Shown here: positions 43,366-52,283 of the stretch, piece after piece
How the letters are laid out: every line of letters begins with the position of its first letter
Position numbering within the stretch: the first letter of the stretch is position 1
Source of the DNA: Methanocella sp.
GTDB taxonomy: Archaea; Halobacteriota; Methanocellia; Methanocellales; Methanocellaceae
Reading direction: 5' to 3'
NCBI RefSeq assembly: GCF_035506375.1
Contig: NZ_DATJPM010000080.1
Location: forward strand, 39,212 to 103,211
Length of the DNA: 64,000 nucleotides
Notes under the pieces: model-generated
The model's database searches: none
What the model saw: the letters and a program-made list of their open reading frames with translations, nothing else
Told to the model about the DNA's origin: nothing
Translations under genes and position numbers: made by a program

Positions 43366-43713
43366 ATGAAGATCGAGCGCGAAGCGTACGAGACCGCCAC
43401 GGCCGCTGGCAGGGAATCCGAAGTGCCTTTACTGCTCATCGGCGATAAGGGCGTCATCACCGACGTCATGGTCATCCCGTGCATGAGCTCCGCCGACTAT
43501 TCAATGACCCGCCTAAAATACATCACGCCCATGGGAGTTCACCGCTACGGCAAGGTCATCACGAAGAACGATAAGAGCCTGGGCCCCGGCCTGAACCTGA
43601 TCGAGGAGGACGGCCGGTGGAAGTTCATAGACATGGATAAGAACGAAGTGCAGGTCGAGATTATCGAGGGGCCGCCCAGGAAAGAGGAGAACGTCGAAGA
43701 GCCGCTTCCCTGA
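43366..43713 (+). CDS. Conserved hypothetical protein, possibly degenerate MPN/JAB fold
   Basis: A 115-residue protein, MKIEREAYETATAAGRESEV followed by PLLLIGDKGVITDVMVIPCM. The opening and the VITDVMVIPCMSSADYS strand order recall the MPN (JAB) fold, but the HxH-x7-S-x2-D metal motif is missing. PMGVHRYGKVITK is the best conserved-looking stretch. The resemblance is weak, so treat it as unassigned. It follows cyclophilin by 85 bp in the same direction. Confidence 0.5.
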   Translation: MKIEREAYETATAAGRESEVPLLLIGDKGVITDVMVIPCMSSADYSMTRLKYITPMGVHRYGKVITKNDKSLGPGLNLIEEDGRWKFIDMDKNEVQVEIIEGPPRKEENVEEPLP

Positions 43714-43782
43714 TATTTAACGTATTGCATTAAAATTATGTGATCGTCAAGGCCCTCTAAGATGGTTAAGGTTCTCGAATTC

Positions 43783-44202
43783 TCACGTCGATGCGTTGAT
43801 CTTCCTTTCGGCCAGCTCGACAACGATTTTGGCAAGGCGCATCGCCTCCTCGGCTTCTTCGGGGTCGTCAAAAAACCTCGAAGGGACGTCCCCGGGGAGC
43901 CCGTTAGGGTATCGCGTAATAAAATAATACTTATCCAGCTTTTTAGCATTCTTTACTTTTTCATAGTCCGGGTCCATGTCGAACGCCATCTCCGCGTGGT
44001 CGCCGATTGAATGAAGGCGGAATATTTCGGTCGATTTCGCTCCCAGATAAAGGTATGCCTTGAGGGCTTTTTCCGCCGCCTGCTGAAAATGGAATAAGGC
44101 CAGGTAGAACCTTCCTCTTTTCCTCAGCTCGCCAGCATCATCGAACTCGTCCTTTGCCTGTGTTAGCCACCGTAAGGCTTCTTCCTTAGCCGGCCTTCTC
44201 AT
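43783..44202 (-). CDS. HEPN-domain protein (toxin of MNT/HEPN pair)
   Basis: A 139-residue helical protein of the HEPN family: EEALRWLTQAKDEFDDAGEL, ALFHFQQAAEKALKAYLYLG and the characteristic YYFITRYPNGLPG near the C-terminus. HEPN proteins of such pairs are RNases or ligand-binding partners of MNT nucleotidyltransferases. The start overlaps the MNT frame by 17 bp, which is the usual arrangement. The MNT gene in front of it is frameshifted. Confidence 0.88.
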   Translation of the reverse strand: MRRPAKEEALRWLTQAKDEFDDAGELRKRGRFYLALFHFQQAAEKALKAYLYLGAKSTEIFRLHSIGDHAEMAFDMDPDYEKVKNAKKLDKYYFITRYPNGLPGDVPSRFFDDPEEAEEAMRLAKIVVELAERKINAST

Positions 44203-44538
44203 AGACTACCTTCCCCTTTACGACATTTTGAAGAAACGCGCTTGTCGGCAACCGCTCTCTGAATTCTCTATCGTTATATATGATAAGGTCCGATGCAACT
44301 CTTCTTTCAATGGTATCATAGACGATGTCCATCCATTCTTTCCCCGCCCGGGTGGAAGGCATGAGCACAAACAGGTCAAGATCGCTATTTACGTCTACCT
44401 CATCCATGGTAAACGACCGAAAACGATGATCTTTAATGCCCCAAGGTTTTTTAGCTGGCTTACTATAGATTCTAAAGCCTCCTGTAGCCTTGCTTTTCTT
44501 TCCTTTTTTCTCTCTAAGATTTTATCGAGTTCAGACAT
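44186..44538 (-). pseudogene. MNT-type minimal nucleotidyltransferase, frameshifted antitoxin
   Basis: Two frames make one gene. The first runs from ATG 44538 to a stop at 44395 (47 residues, helical start ending LKIIVFGRLPWMR). The second begins at about 44407 and gives MDEVDVNSDLDLFVLMPSTR on to 44186. Adding one base in the CGTTTACC tract joins them as VFGRFTMDEVDVNSDLDLF, which has exactly the G-S-x10-D-x-D spacing of MNT enzymes, but with Arg in place of the Ser. So the gene has both a shift in the catalytic motif and a changed active-site residue. It is either decayed or read by frameshifting. Confidence 0.8.
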
Positions 44539-44896
44539 ACCGGGATCCCTGTTCGAGAATGTTTTTAATAGGATTTAGGCCGTCCCATAAAATATATCCT
44601 CATGTTACGAGGGCATGGGAAGGGCTATATAGGTTTTACTCTGATATTTAGCCACAACAATAAGCGGTAATTTTTCTCCTTCATCTTTTACGCTCATGTA
44701 TCCATGTTAATACAATATTATATGTTCTTATTAACTTAAACGCATACAGTATATCCTATGATTGTATTTCCTGTAAACAAATTAAAGAGAAACTACCAAG
44801 ATGGCGGCGATACGAATTATCATGTGTAACAATATGCGGTCGTCGAGGCGTTTCGGACTCGCCGGCCGTTCCCGTGGAGTTGATCCCTCCGGTTGG
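44539..44896. other. AT-rich gap without recognisable genes
   Basis: No frame with protein-like composition is seen on either strand. There are TATA-like runs near 44590, 44630 and 44715, and a short GC-rich patch near 44830-44885 that I could not assign. Confidence 0.5.
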
Positions 44897-45199
44897 TAAC
44901 ACGAAAGCACGAATTCTTTTATATCCCACGTAAGGGGCACTAAAATCACTAAGGCTCATGCCTTGTGTTCAAAACACGAAACAACCTCCCGAATGAACAC
45001 CAAACCACCAAAGGATTGAAACACGAGGACGGCATGATCCTTATATTTTATTTTATATGCTTTTTCTAGTGTTTCAATTAATTTAGTGGGGTCCGTGCCC
45101 CTTCGAGAGGTTGTTTAGTGTTTTAACGTGAAAGCATCTACTTTAGTGCAGTTCGTGCCCCTTACGTGGGACTAAAAAGTCTTTCGTGTTTTAGTGTTA
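44897..45199. repeat. 303-bp imperfect palindrome of a second family
   Basis: The ends read TAACAC...GTGTTA. A 17-bp perfect inverted pair TCCCACGTAAGGGGCAC lies at 44924-44940 and 45155-45171. Inner arms include AACACGAAACAACCTC against GAGGTTGTTTAGTGTT and ATTGAAACAC against GTGTTTCAAT. CAC[G/T]AAA motifs recur. There is no coding frame. It resembles the mobile palindromes in construction but differs in sequence and ends. Confidence 0.7.
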
Positions 45200-45268
45200 A
45201 AAAACCGAACAAATCAGCGAACGACACAAACAAAGACGAACGATCACATAACAAACACGGAACTACCG

Positions 45269-45336
45269 GCCTTTGTGGTGAAAAGTACTGTCCTCCGTAC
45301 ACTCCGAGACTTAAAAAGGCATGTTCAACACAGCAC
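45269..45336. mobile_element. Half copy of the MITE-like element (right end only)
   Basis: GCCTTTGTGGTGAAAAGTAC through ACTCCGAGACTTAAAAAGGC and the terminus TTCAACACAGCA matches the right end of the copies at 5330 and 8786. The left half is absent. The break point abuts the unrelated palindrome at 44897-45199, so this is a truncated or rearranged copy. Confidence 0.75.
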
Positions 45337-45363
45337 TTAGCTTTAAAAATGCTTTGATTGTTA

Positions 45364-47619
45364 TCACTCTTCGACGGCCGGTATCATGACCACGAACCTT
45401 GCGCCCTGCGTGTGATCACCAACTACCCGGTCTTCCACCCATACTTTGCCGCCATAGCTGTCCACGAGTGATTTGACGATGTATAACCCCAGGCCCATGC
45501 CTCTCGCTTTATTTGAGCCCTTCAATGTCCTATTAAATATCGTGGCCTTTTTATCGTCCGGGATGCCCGGCCCATTATCTTCCACCGCCACCCGACAATA
45601 TTTAACGCCATTATTGTCCGCGATATCCAGATCTAAAGTGATGCGTGCCTTATCACCCGTATGCTTTATAGCATTAGTTATTAGATTGGCGTATATGTCA
45701 AGTAGTAATTCGTTGGCCCTGACCAGGCAATGCTCATGGCAATTAACGTTTAAAATGACACTCTTGTTAGGAAATGCCCCAAATTCCCTTTGTAAATTCG
45801 CGAGCAGAGGGATAATATCAATATCCTCTGTCTGAAACTTCCCATCGCGGAGTTTTTGAAGCTTCCTAACGTTGTCTATAAGCTGTGTACTTCTTTTTAA
45901 AACCTCGACTGGTTTATCGAGGAGCAATGTCTGTTCCTCGCCCTGCAGCGTGTCCTTCGCCAGCTCAAGGTAGCCTAAAGCGATCTGATGCATATTATTT
46001 ATATCATGGCCCATAAGGTCGAGATAAAGTTCTGCTTGCATCCTGGCCTCGCTCAACTCCTTTTCCATCTTTTTAATCTCGGTGATATCCTGGTTGATTA
46101 CGACCGCCCCGATGATGCTCCCCTTGGAGTCTCTCATCGGCGCCGAGGAAACAAGTATCGTGCTGTATAGACCATCGAACCGTTGAATATCCAGCATGAG
46201 GCCGATAACGGTCTCGCCTTTTAACGCCCTGGTAGTGGCTCTTTCCTCATTTTTTAAGGACTTATCTGTATCCGTCCGCCACGCCTTATAAACATCAAAT
46301 TCGTTCCACTTCTTCACCATCGGCGCGGTTCCACCCCATATTTTAACCGCAATTTCATTTTGAACAAGTACGGCTCCCGTCATATCATAAATGAATAATC
46401 CTACCGGCAATGCGTCAATGATGGCTTTTAAGCGAGCATACTGCTCATCAACCTCTTTTAACAACCGCTCACGCTCTGCCTCGGCCCGCTTATTCTCAGT
46501 AATGTCAATAGCCGTAATAATCCCGGCAGGCGAACCCATAAAATCAAGAAATCCCGCGGAAACGTCTACCCATTTCTCTTCACCGCTTTTTGTTTTTACT
46601 TTAACATCATATCGTTGGGGCACTTGTTGGCCCTTGGGCAGATCGAACGCACGGTTTTTAATAAACTCCAGATGGTCGGGGTGTATAAGGTCGAAATAAT
46701 CAATTGATGATAGCTCTTCTTTTGTATACCCGGAAAGCAGTTCCGCCGCATGGTTAACATAAAGGTTCTTTTTACCCTGATACACGAGGATCGCTGCCGA
46801 AGAGGTTTCCGCTAAAACGCTGAACTTTCTCTCGCTCTCCCGCAAAGCCTCCTCGGCCCGTTTGCGTTCGGTGATATCGACGCACATTACAATCACAGCG
46901 GGCCTTCCCCCCAATATGGGAACCGTCCAAGAACAATCCAGCCATATTTCCCTCCCATCTTTTCCAATTACCTTGAGTTCGGATCTCGATGGGCCGACCC
47001 ATCCCTGCTGTCTCGCATTACCTGCCCAGCGGATATATTCCTTTTTTTCTTGAGGCATCACGTCCCAGTACTTTAAATGCTTGCATTCCTCGACCGTATA
47101 TCCGGCAATCGCAGCGAGCGCCCGATTAATATAAATAATGTCTTCATCCTGGACAAGCAGAATGCCGACATTAGCCGAATCAGCCAACAAATGGAACTTC
47201 TCCTCGCTATTCCGCAGCGCCTCCTCGGCCTGCTTGCGTTCACTGATGTCCCTTATCACGCCTACCTGGTAGAGAGGCCGCCTCGCATCATCGTAAACCG
47301 TTCTGCCTAATGCCTCAACCCAAAAGGTTTGACCCCCTTTCCCCTGCCACTTAAACTCAGTTGGAAAGCTCTCACCACTCGCCAGGCTCTTCTCGAATTT
47401 CCGGGATACGTACTCCCGGCAATCCGGGGTGATGAACTCGAAGATGTTACGAGATAATAATTCTTCAGACTGGTACCCGTATTGAGATATCTGCGGGCTG
47501 ACAAAGATGATGGCGCCATCAGGCTTGACCACATACACTAAATCAAGAAAGTTCTCTATAAGCGACCAATTCTCTTCCCAGCTATCAGCCGGAGCCCCCG
47601 ATTTTTGCCCGCTACTCAT
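45364..47619 (-). CDS. Sensor histidine kinase with four PAS domains
   Basis: A 751-residue protein without transmembrane helices. The PAS domains are at about residues 18-130, 138-250, 262-378 and 395-515, each followed by a GxPxG-like or RDISERKQAEEAL linker. The phosphoacceptor H-box ELYLDLMGHDINNMHQIALG (His about 538) is of the methanogen type. The ATPase part has NLITNAIKHTGDKARITLDL (N-box), VEDNGPGIPDDKK (G1) and GMGLGLYIVKSLVDSYGGK (G2). It is cytoplasmic, and could sense redox or small ligands through PAS. No response regulator is next to it. The gene is less GC-rich than its neighbours. Confidence 0.93.
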   Translation of the reverse strand: MSSGQKSGAPADSWEENWSLIENFLDLVYVVKPDGAIIFVSPQISQYGYQSEELLSRNIFEFITPDCREYVSRKFEKSLASGESFPTEFKWQGKGGQTFWVEALGRTVYDDARRPLYQVGVIRDISERKQAEEALRNSEEKFHLLADSANVGILLVQDEDIIYINRALAAIAGYTVEECKHLKYWDVMPQEKKEYIRWAGNARQQGWVGPSRSELKVIGKDGREIWLDCSWTVPILGGRPAVIVMCVDITERKRAEEALRESERKFSVLAETSSAAILVYQGKKNLYVNHAAELLSGYTKEELSSIDYFDLIHPDHLEFIKNRAFDLPKGQQVPQRYDVKVKTKSGEEKWVDVSAGFLDFMGSPAGIITAIDITENKRAEAERERLLKEVDEQYARLKAIIDALPVGLFIYDMTGAVLVQNEIAVKIWGGTAPMVKKWNEFDVYKAWRTDTDKSLKNEERATTRALKGETVIGLMLDIQRFDGLYSTILVSSAPMRDSKGSIIGAVVINQDITEIKKMEKELSEARMQAELYLDLMGHDINNMHQIALGYLELAKDTLQGEEQTLLLDKPVEVLKRSTQLIDNVRKLQKLRDGKFQTEDIDIIPLLANLQREFGAFPNKSVILNVNCHEHCLVRANELLLDIYANLITNAIKHTGDKARITLDLDIADNNGVKYCRVAVEDNGPGIPDDKKATIFNRTLKGSNKARGMGLGLYIVKSLVDSYGGKVWVEDRVVGDHTQGARFVVMIPAVEE

Positions 47620-47783
47620 AGAACCTTTAAGTTTCTGCCACGTGCATTAAAAAAAACCTCTTTAAAACATAAGTAAGATTTATTTATTAAAGAAATTAAC
47701 GATTAAACCACCAAACTGGAAGCAGGGCTAGCATTTATTATATTAACCACAAAATTTAAAAGTCTAACTTTCAATAATCACTT

Positions 47784-47826
47784 CTAAACTGCTGGCAGCA
47801 TGACCACGAACCCACCCTATTGGCCT
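47784..47826 (-). pseudogene. Possible relic of a histidine-kinase 3' end
   Basis: On the minus strand the bases read (stop)-GGFVVMLPAV-stop, close to the end of the neighbouring kinase (ARFVVMIPAVEE). About 30 bp of similarity remains. The rest of the 47620-48013 gap is AT-rich, except for a GC-rich patch at about 47860-47990 bounded by GCTGATGC and GCATCAGC and followed by T-runs; a structured RNA there is possible but unassigned. Confidence 0.3.
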
Positions 47827-48013
47827 GACAGAGATTTTTTTTTCTAAAACGCTGCTTTTGGCTGATGCCAATTCAAGCAGGGCTTGGAAGCAGCGCGGCG
47901 AAGCCCGTGCACGCTGACAAGACCGGCCCTGAGGTAGGAGCATCCGAAACGCCGAGTAGCCTTGCATCAGCAAGGCGTCGACCCGCTAAAAGAAAAAAGA
48001 TTTAACCCTTATA

Positions 48014-49051
48014 TTACTCAATGACCTTTGTAGTTCTCGCAATGTTAACCGCCGCCTCACGGGGCAGGTCTTTGTCCCCTAAAATGGTGTACCGCTCTGG
48101 CCTGATATTATGGGCTTTAACCAGCGCCTCTATTATATATTTATCATCGATGCCTAGCTCGGCAGCCGTAGTCGGGGCGCCAATAGTCTTTAATGCATCC
48201 CTGATGCGCTGCCAGTCGCCGCCGTGCAGGTACATCATCATGATGGTGCCGACGCCGCACTGCTCGCCGTGTAAGGCGGGCTTAGGGGCGATCTGGTCGA
48301 GCATGTGGGAGAACTTGTGCTCGCTGCCGCTCGCGGGGGCGGAAGAGCCCGCGATGCTCATGGCGACGCTCGACGAGACGAGGGCCTTGACCACCAGGCG
48401 AACGGACTCCTCGAGCCCGGGCTTGATATCCCGGGCGTAATCCAGCACCATGCGGGCGGTCATCTCCGAAAGGGCCGCGGAATACTCGGAAATATAGGTG
48501 TTGCGGAGCCTGGCGGCCAGCCGCCAGTCGAGCACCGCCGTGTAATTCGAAATGATGTCGCCGCAGCCCGAGGCGAGCAATCTATACGGCGACTTCATGA
48601 TGATTCCCGTGTCGGCGATGACGCACAGCGGCGCCTCCGCCTGGTTGGAAACAGACTTGCCGTTCTGGATGATGGATGCCCTGGACGAGGCGATGCCGTC
48701 GTGGGAAGCCGCAGTCGGGACGCTGATGAAGTACATGTCGAGCTGTGATGACGCCAGCTTGGCGATGTCGATGGCCTTGCCGCCTCCTACGCCCAGTAAA
48801 AATTCGGCGTTGGCGTCCTTCGCGGCCGACTTGGCTTTTTCCACGTTCTCCATCGTAGCGCTCTCGACGATTAAAAAATCGGCCTCGTATCCGTTCTTCC
48901 GGAGGCTCTCGGCGACCGCGTCGCCGGCGATGCCCTTCGTGGTCCTGCCCGTGACTATGAGCGCACGGCCCTTGAGGCGCATGGAGCGGCAAATCGGGCC
49001 CACGCTCTCCAGGGCGCCGGGCCCTGCGATAACGTTGCGCGGGAGCTGCAT
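48014..49051 (-). CDS. egsA: sn-Glycerol-1-phosphate dehydrogenase
   Basis: Makes sn-glycerol-1-phosphate from dihydroxyacetone phosphate with NAD(P)H, the defining step of archaeal ether-lipid synthesis. The 345 residues contain NVIAGPGALESVGPICR, FLLGVGGGKAIDIAKLASSQ (NAD loop), SVPTAASHDGIASSRASIIQ and SGCGDIISNYTAVLDW, with zinc ligands Asp and His (GSEHKFSHMLD and LHGEQCGVGTIMMMYLHGG). It is divergent from the DUF63 gene. T-rich DNA follows its stop near 47990-48003. Confidence 0.95.
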   Translation of the reverse strand: MQLPRNVIAGPGALESVGPICRSMRLKGRALIVTGRTTKGIAGDAVAESLRKNGYEADFLIVESATMENVEKAKSAAKDANAEFLLGVGGGKAIDIAKLASSQLDMYFISVPTAASHDGIASSRASIIQNGKSVSNQAEAPLCVIADTGIIMKSPYRLLASGCGDIISNYTAVLDWRLAARLRNTYISEYSAALSEMTARMVLDYARDIKPGLEESVRLVVKALVSSSVAMSIAGSSAPASGSEHKFSHMLDQIAPKPALHGEQCGVGTIMMMYLHGGDWQRIRDALKTIGAPTTAAELGIDDKYIIEALVKAHNIRPERYTILGDKDLPREAAVNIARTTKVIE

Positions 49052-49108
49052 CCACTTTTCGCTGTGCTTAGATATATTTATGTCAAGTTCACCCGTATAG
49101 ACACCCCG

Positions 49109-49951
49109 ATGGATTTCATGGACATAGGCTCATTCATCGCCAAATACTTTATCGACCCTATAATCTACAATGAAGGCTACAACGTCGTAAATACGCTGAC
49201 CTACGCTATTATCCTTGGTATAAGCCTCTTTGCCATATTAAAGTTAATGGAGTTACTGAAGCTCAAGATAGACGAGCGCCTGATAATGGCGACGGCGCCC
49301 TACATCATCCTGGGGGCCTCGCTGCGGAACCTGGAGGACGTCCACCTGCTCTCGCCCCCGCTGAGCTATATGTTCATCACGCCGCTCGTGTACGTGCTGG
49401 CGTTCCTCATCACGCTGGCGGTGCTGCTCATCTGCGTCTACCTGGAGAGGTCCGGCCGGGCCGGGGACTACTCGAAGCCGTATTTCTGGGCGGGCATCGC
49501 CGGCATCGTCATCGTCTGGGGCACCCTGCTGCTGACGCAGCCGGTGTGGGTCTGGTGGGCGCCGATCGTCGTCATCGCGCTGGCCTTCACCTTCACCGGG
49601 GTCATATACCTCATCGCCCGCCGCCTGAAAATAGGCTTCCTCACCATGCCCCTGAACGTCGCCATCCTTGGGGCACACATGTTCGACGCCTCCTCCACGT
49701 TCACGGCCGTGGACATCGTGACCGGTTTCGCGGAGAAGCATGTCGTGCCGACGCTGTTCATCGACATCACCCACACGGCCTTCGTCATGTACTTCCTGAA
49801 GCTCGCCGTTTTCATACCCGTGATATACCTGATAGAGAAGTATTTCATCGAGGACAAGGATTTATACTACATCCTCAAGTTCGTCCTGCTCGTGCTCGGA
49901 TTCGGCCCGGGCATCCGCAACACGCTTGAGCTGGTGTTCATCCATGGCTGA
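49109..49951 (+). CDS. DUF63 family membrane protein
   Basis: A 280-residue protein with about eight helices. GSFIAKYFIDPIIYNEGYNV and NTLTYAIILGISLFAIL open the family. IDERLIMATAPYIILGASLR and LRNLEDVHLL then mark DUF63, with FDASSTFTAVDIVTG in the second half. Conserved acidic and basic residues in membrane regions suggest transport or enzymatic work on lipids, but no function is known. I used ATG 49109 (49118 is possible); the frame extends to 49064. The next gene starts 8 bp inside it. Confidence 0.85.
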   Translation: MDFMDIGSFIAKYFIDPIIYNEGYNVVNTLTYAIILGISLFAILKLMELLKLKIDERLIMATAPYIILGASLRNLEDVHLLSPPLSYMFITPLVYVLAFLITLAVLLICVYLERSGRAGDYSKPYFWAGIAGIVIVWGTLLLTQPVWVWWAPIVVIALAFTFTGVIYLIARRLKIGFLTMPLNVAILGAHMFDASSTFTAVDIVTGFAEKHVVPTLFIDITHTAFVMYFLKLAVFIPVIYLIEKYFIEDKDLYYILKFVLLVLGFGPGIRNTLELVFIHG

Positions 49952-50567
49952 CCTCCGGCCCCGCATACCCGGCCCTTCCAGTTTCGTGAAGTACGTGAGC
50001 GACTCGCGAACATTCATCGGCATCGTGGTCGTGCTCTTCCTCGTCTCCACGGCCGCCGGCTACGCGCTCCCGGGGACGGCGCCCTACATGGCGCAATCGC
50101 TCCTCTCCGGCCTCCAGGATAAGGCCAGCCAGCTGACAGGCCAGCCGCCGCTGATAATGGTACTGGGCATCTTCGCCAATAACACCGCGGGTGCACTGGT
50201 CGACATGATCTTCGGCCTGGCCGCCGGCGTGTTCCCGCTGTTCTTCATCGTGTCCAACGGCATGGTTATCGGCATAGTGCTGGAGATGATGGTGGCGAAG
50301 CTGGGCGCCGGCATGGGCGTGCTCGTCTTCATCGCGGGCATCCTGCCCCACGGCATCTTCGAGCTGCCGGCCATCATCCTGGCCACGGCCATCGGGCTTA
50401 AGCTGGGCTTCCACGCCATCCAGTCCCTGCTGAAGATGCAGGACCTGGTCACCGGAGAGCTCGTGAACGCCCTTCTCATATTCCTTTTCTGGATCGTCCC
50501 CATGCTGTTCATCGCGGCCGTCATCGAGACGTTCGTCACCGGCGCCCTGGTCGGCTATATGGTCTAA
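49944..50567 (+). CDS. SpoIIM-like (DUF95) membrane protein, copy 1
   Basis: A 207-residue protein with five or six helices. IPGPSSFVKYVSDSRTFIGI precedes helix 1, then LGIFANNTAGALVDMIFGLA and GVLVFIAGILPHGIFELPAI (the HGxxE motif of SpoIIM proteins). The family is known from Bacillus as the stage II sporulation M protein; archaeal copies are not about spores and the function is unclear. It overlaps the DUF63 gene by 8 bp and is followed 76 bp later by a paralogue. Confidence 0.85.
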   Translation: MADLRPRIPGPSSFVKYVSDSRTFIGIVVVLFLVSTAAGYALPGTAPYMAQSLLSGLQDKASQLTGQPPLIMVLGIFANNTAGALVDMIFGLAAGVFPLFFIVSNGMVIGIVLEMMVAKLGAGMGVLVFIAGILPHGIFELPAIILATAIGLKLGFHAIQSLLKMQDLVTGELVNALLIFLFWIVPMLFIAAVIETFVTGALVGYMV

Positions 50568-50643
50568 ACATCCGTATAAAAATAAAACATAATTATATAA
50601 TAGTGTAATCTATAATTTAACATACGTCTTTCCTGGAGTAGCG

Positions 50644-51261
50644 ATGCCATTGGATGTGAGGATACCCGGCCCGAGAACATTCCTGCGGTACATCTGGGAC
50701 CTGAGGCTTTACATACTGGCCGTTATCGTCATTTTCGCCCTGTTTTACGCTTTAGGCTATCTGGCCGCGATTAGCATACCGGACGTCGGCAATACGGTCG
50801 TCTCCAGCTTCAAGGGCGAGGTGGCGCCGCTGAAGGAGCAGTCGCCCGCCGGCCTCATGCTCGGGATATTCGCCAATAACGCCCTGAAGTGCCTGCTGGT
50901 CATCGTCCTCGGCCTGGCCTTCGGCATCGTGCCCGCGTTCTTCATCCTCGCCAACGGCCTCATCCTGGGCATCGTCATCGGCGTGACCATGGCCCGGACG
51001 AGCTTACTATACGTTCTGGCGGGCGTCGTGCCCCACGGCATCATCGAGCTGCCTATGGTGTTCATTTCTGCGGCGATCGGCCTGAAGCTGGGCGCAGACG
51101 TGCTCCGGGCGTTACTCGGCAAAAAGGAAGGGCTCTTCGATAAAATAAAAGAAGCCCTCGTCATCTACATCGTCTGGATCTTCCCTCTGCTGTTTTTGGC
51201 GGCCTTCGTCGAGACGTACGTCACAGGGACGATTCTCTACGTAATGTTCGGGACCCGTTAA
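50644..51261 (+). CDS. SpoIIM-like (DUF95) membrane protein, copy 2
   Basis: A 205-residue paralogue of the previous gene. It has DVRIPGPRTFLRYIWDLRLY, LGIFANNALKCLLVIVLGLA, VLAGVVPHGIIELPMVFISA and a final helix ending GTILYVMFGTR. The RIPGP start, NN in the ANNA segment and HGIxELP are shared with copy 1, so the pair arose by duplication. The 76-bp spacer is AT-rich (TATAATAG at 50597) and may hold its own promoter. GGAG lies 7 bases before the ATG. Confidence 0.85.
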   Translation: MPLDVRIPGPRTFLRYIWDLRLYILAVIVIFALFYALGYLAAISIPDVGNTVVSSFKGEVAPLKEQSPAGLMLGIFANNALKCLLVIVLGLAFGIVPAFFILANGLILGIVIGVTMARTSLLYVLAGVVPHGIIELPMVFISAAIGLKLGADVLRALLGKKEGLFDKIKEALVIYIVWIFPLLFLAAFVETYVTGTILYVMFGTR

Positions 51262-51379
51262 TACGGGAAACGCCTTTTTTATCAAGCTCAGCGGCCATTA
51301 TAGACAAGTATAATTATTAGGAAATACATGGTAATCCAGAGTTTAAGAATAGCTTCACCGTCATTGTAAAGGAAATCGT

Positions 51380-52282
51380 ATGGCCAATCTAGTCGATGAG
51401 ATCACGAAGCTTAAGGAAACGCGCAGGGCCATCATCCTGGCCCACAACTACCAGCGGGGCGAAGTCCAGGACATCGCCGACTACGTGGGCGATTCCTTCG
51501 GGCTGAGCCAGAAGGCCGTCGAGGCCGACGCCGATGTCATCGTTTTTTGCGGCGTGGACTTCATGGCCGAGTCCGCGGCCATCCTGAACCCGGGCAAGGC
51601 CGTGCTGAACCCGGCCCCGGAGGCCGGATGCCCCATGGCCCGGATGATCACTGCGGCCGACGTCAGGGCGCTCAAGGCGCAGCACCCGGGCGCCGAAGTC
51701 GTCTGCTACGTTAACTCCAGCGCCGACGTCAAGGCCGAGAGCGACGTGTGCTGCACGTCCTCCAACGCCGTCAAGGTCGTCAACTCTCTTCCGGGAGACG
51801 AGGTCATATTCGTGCCGGATAAGAACCTGGCCGCTTACACTCAGCGGTTCACCGGCAAAGAGATCCTTCCCTGGCACGGCTACTGCCCCACCCACCAGCT
51901 CATCACGGCGGGGGACGTGCTCGTGGCAAAGATGGACCACCCGGGCGCCGAAGTGCTGGCACACCCGGAGTGCCGGCCCGAGGTCATCGACCTGGCGGAT
52001 AAGGTGTTCTCCACGGACGGCATGATCAAGTACGCCCGGGAGGCAAAAAACGACCTCATCATAGGCACCGAGTCGGGCATTATCCACCGCCTGAAAAAGG
52101 AGAACCCGGGCATACGGTACTACCCGCTGTCCTCCTATACCACGTGCCCCAACATGAAGATGAACACGCTGGAGACGGTCCGGGACAGCCTGAGGGACAT
52201 GAGGACGGAGATACGGATACCGGAAAATATTCGTATCCGCGCAAAAAAAGCACTGGATAGAATGCTGGAAGTGGGCAGGTAA
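51380..52282 (+). CDS. nadA: Quinolinate synthase
   Basis: Condenses iminoaspartate with dihydroxyacetone phosphate to quinolinate in NAD biosynthesis, using one [4Fe-4S] cluster. Motifs: ILAHNYQRGEVQDIADYVGD, VIVFCGVDFMAESAAILNPG (first Cys ligand), EVVCYVNSSADVKAESDVCC, HPECRPEVIDLAD (second) and SSYTTCPNMKMNTLETV (third). At 300 residues it has the usual length. AAAGGAAAT precedes the ATG. nadB and nadC are not in the window. hypD follows after 1 bp, which couples the two iron-sulfur-dependent genes. Confidence 0.95.
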   Translation: MANLVDEITKLKETRRAIILAHNYQRGEVQDIADYVGDSFGLSQKAVEADADVIVFCGVDFMAESAAILNPGKAVLNPAPEAGCPMARMITAADVRALKAQHPGAEVVCYVNSSADVKAESDVCCTSSNAVKVVNSLPGDEVIFVPDKNLAAYTQRFTGKEILPWHGYCPTHQLITAGDVLVAKMDHPGAEVLAHPECRPEVIDLADKVFSTDGMIKYAREAKNDLIIGTESGIIHRLKKENPGIRYYPLSSYTTCPNMKMNTLETVRDSLRDMRTEIRIPENIRIRAKKALDRMLEVGR

Positions 52283-52283
52283 C

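Noticed and set aside
44897..45199. CRISPR-like repeat array
   Set aside because: Repeated CAC[G/T]AAA units are inverted across a centre and irregularly spaced, so it is a palindrome and not an array.
47764..47973. 69-codon minus-strand frame
   Set aside because: It spans the T-run and the possible kinase relic; low-complexity mixture with no family resemblance and no ribosome site.
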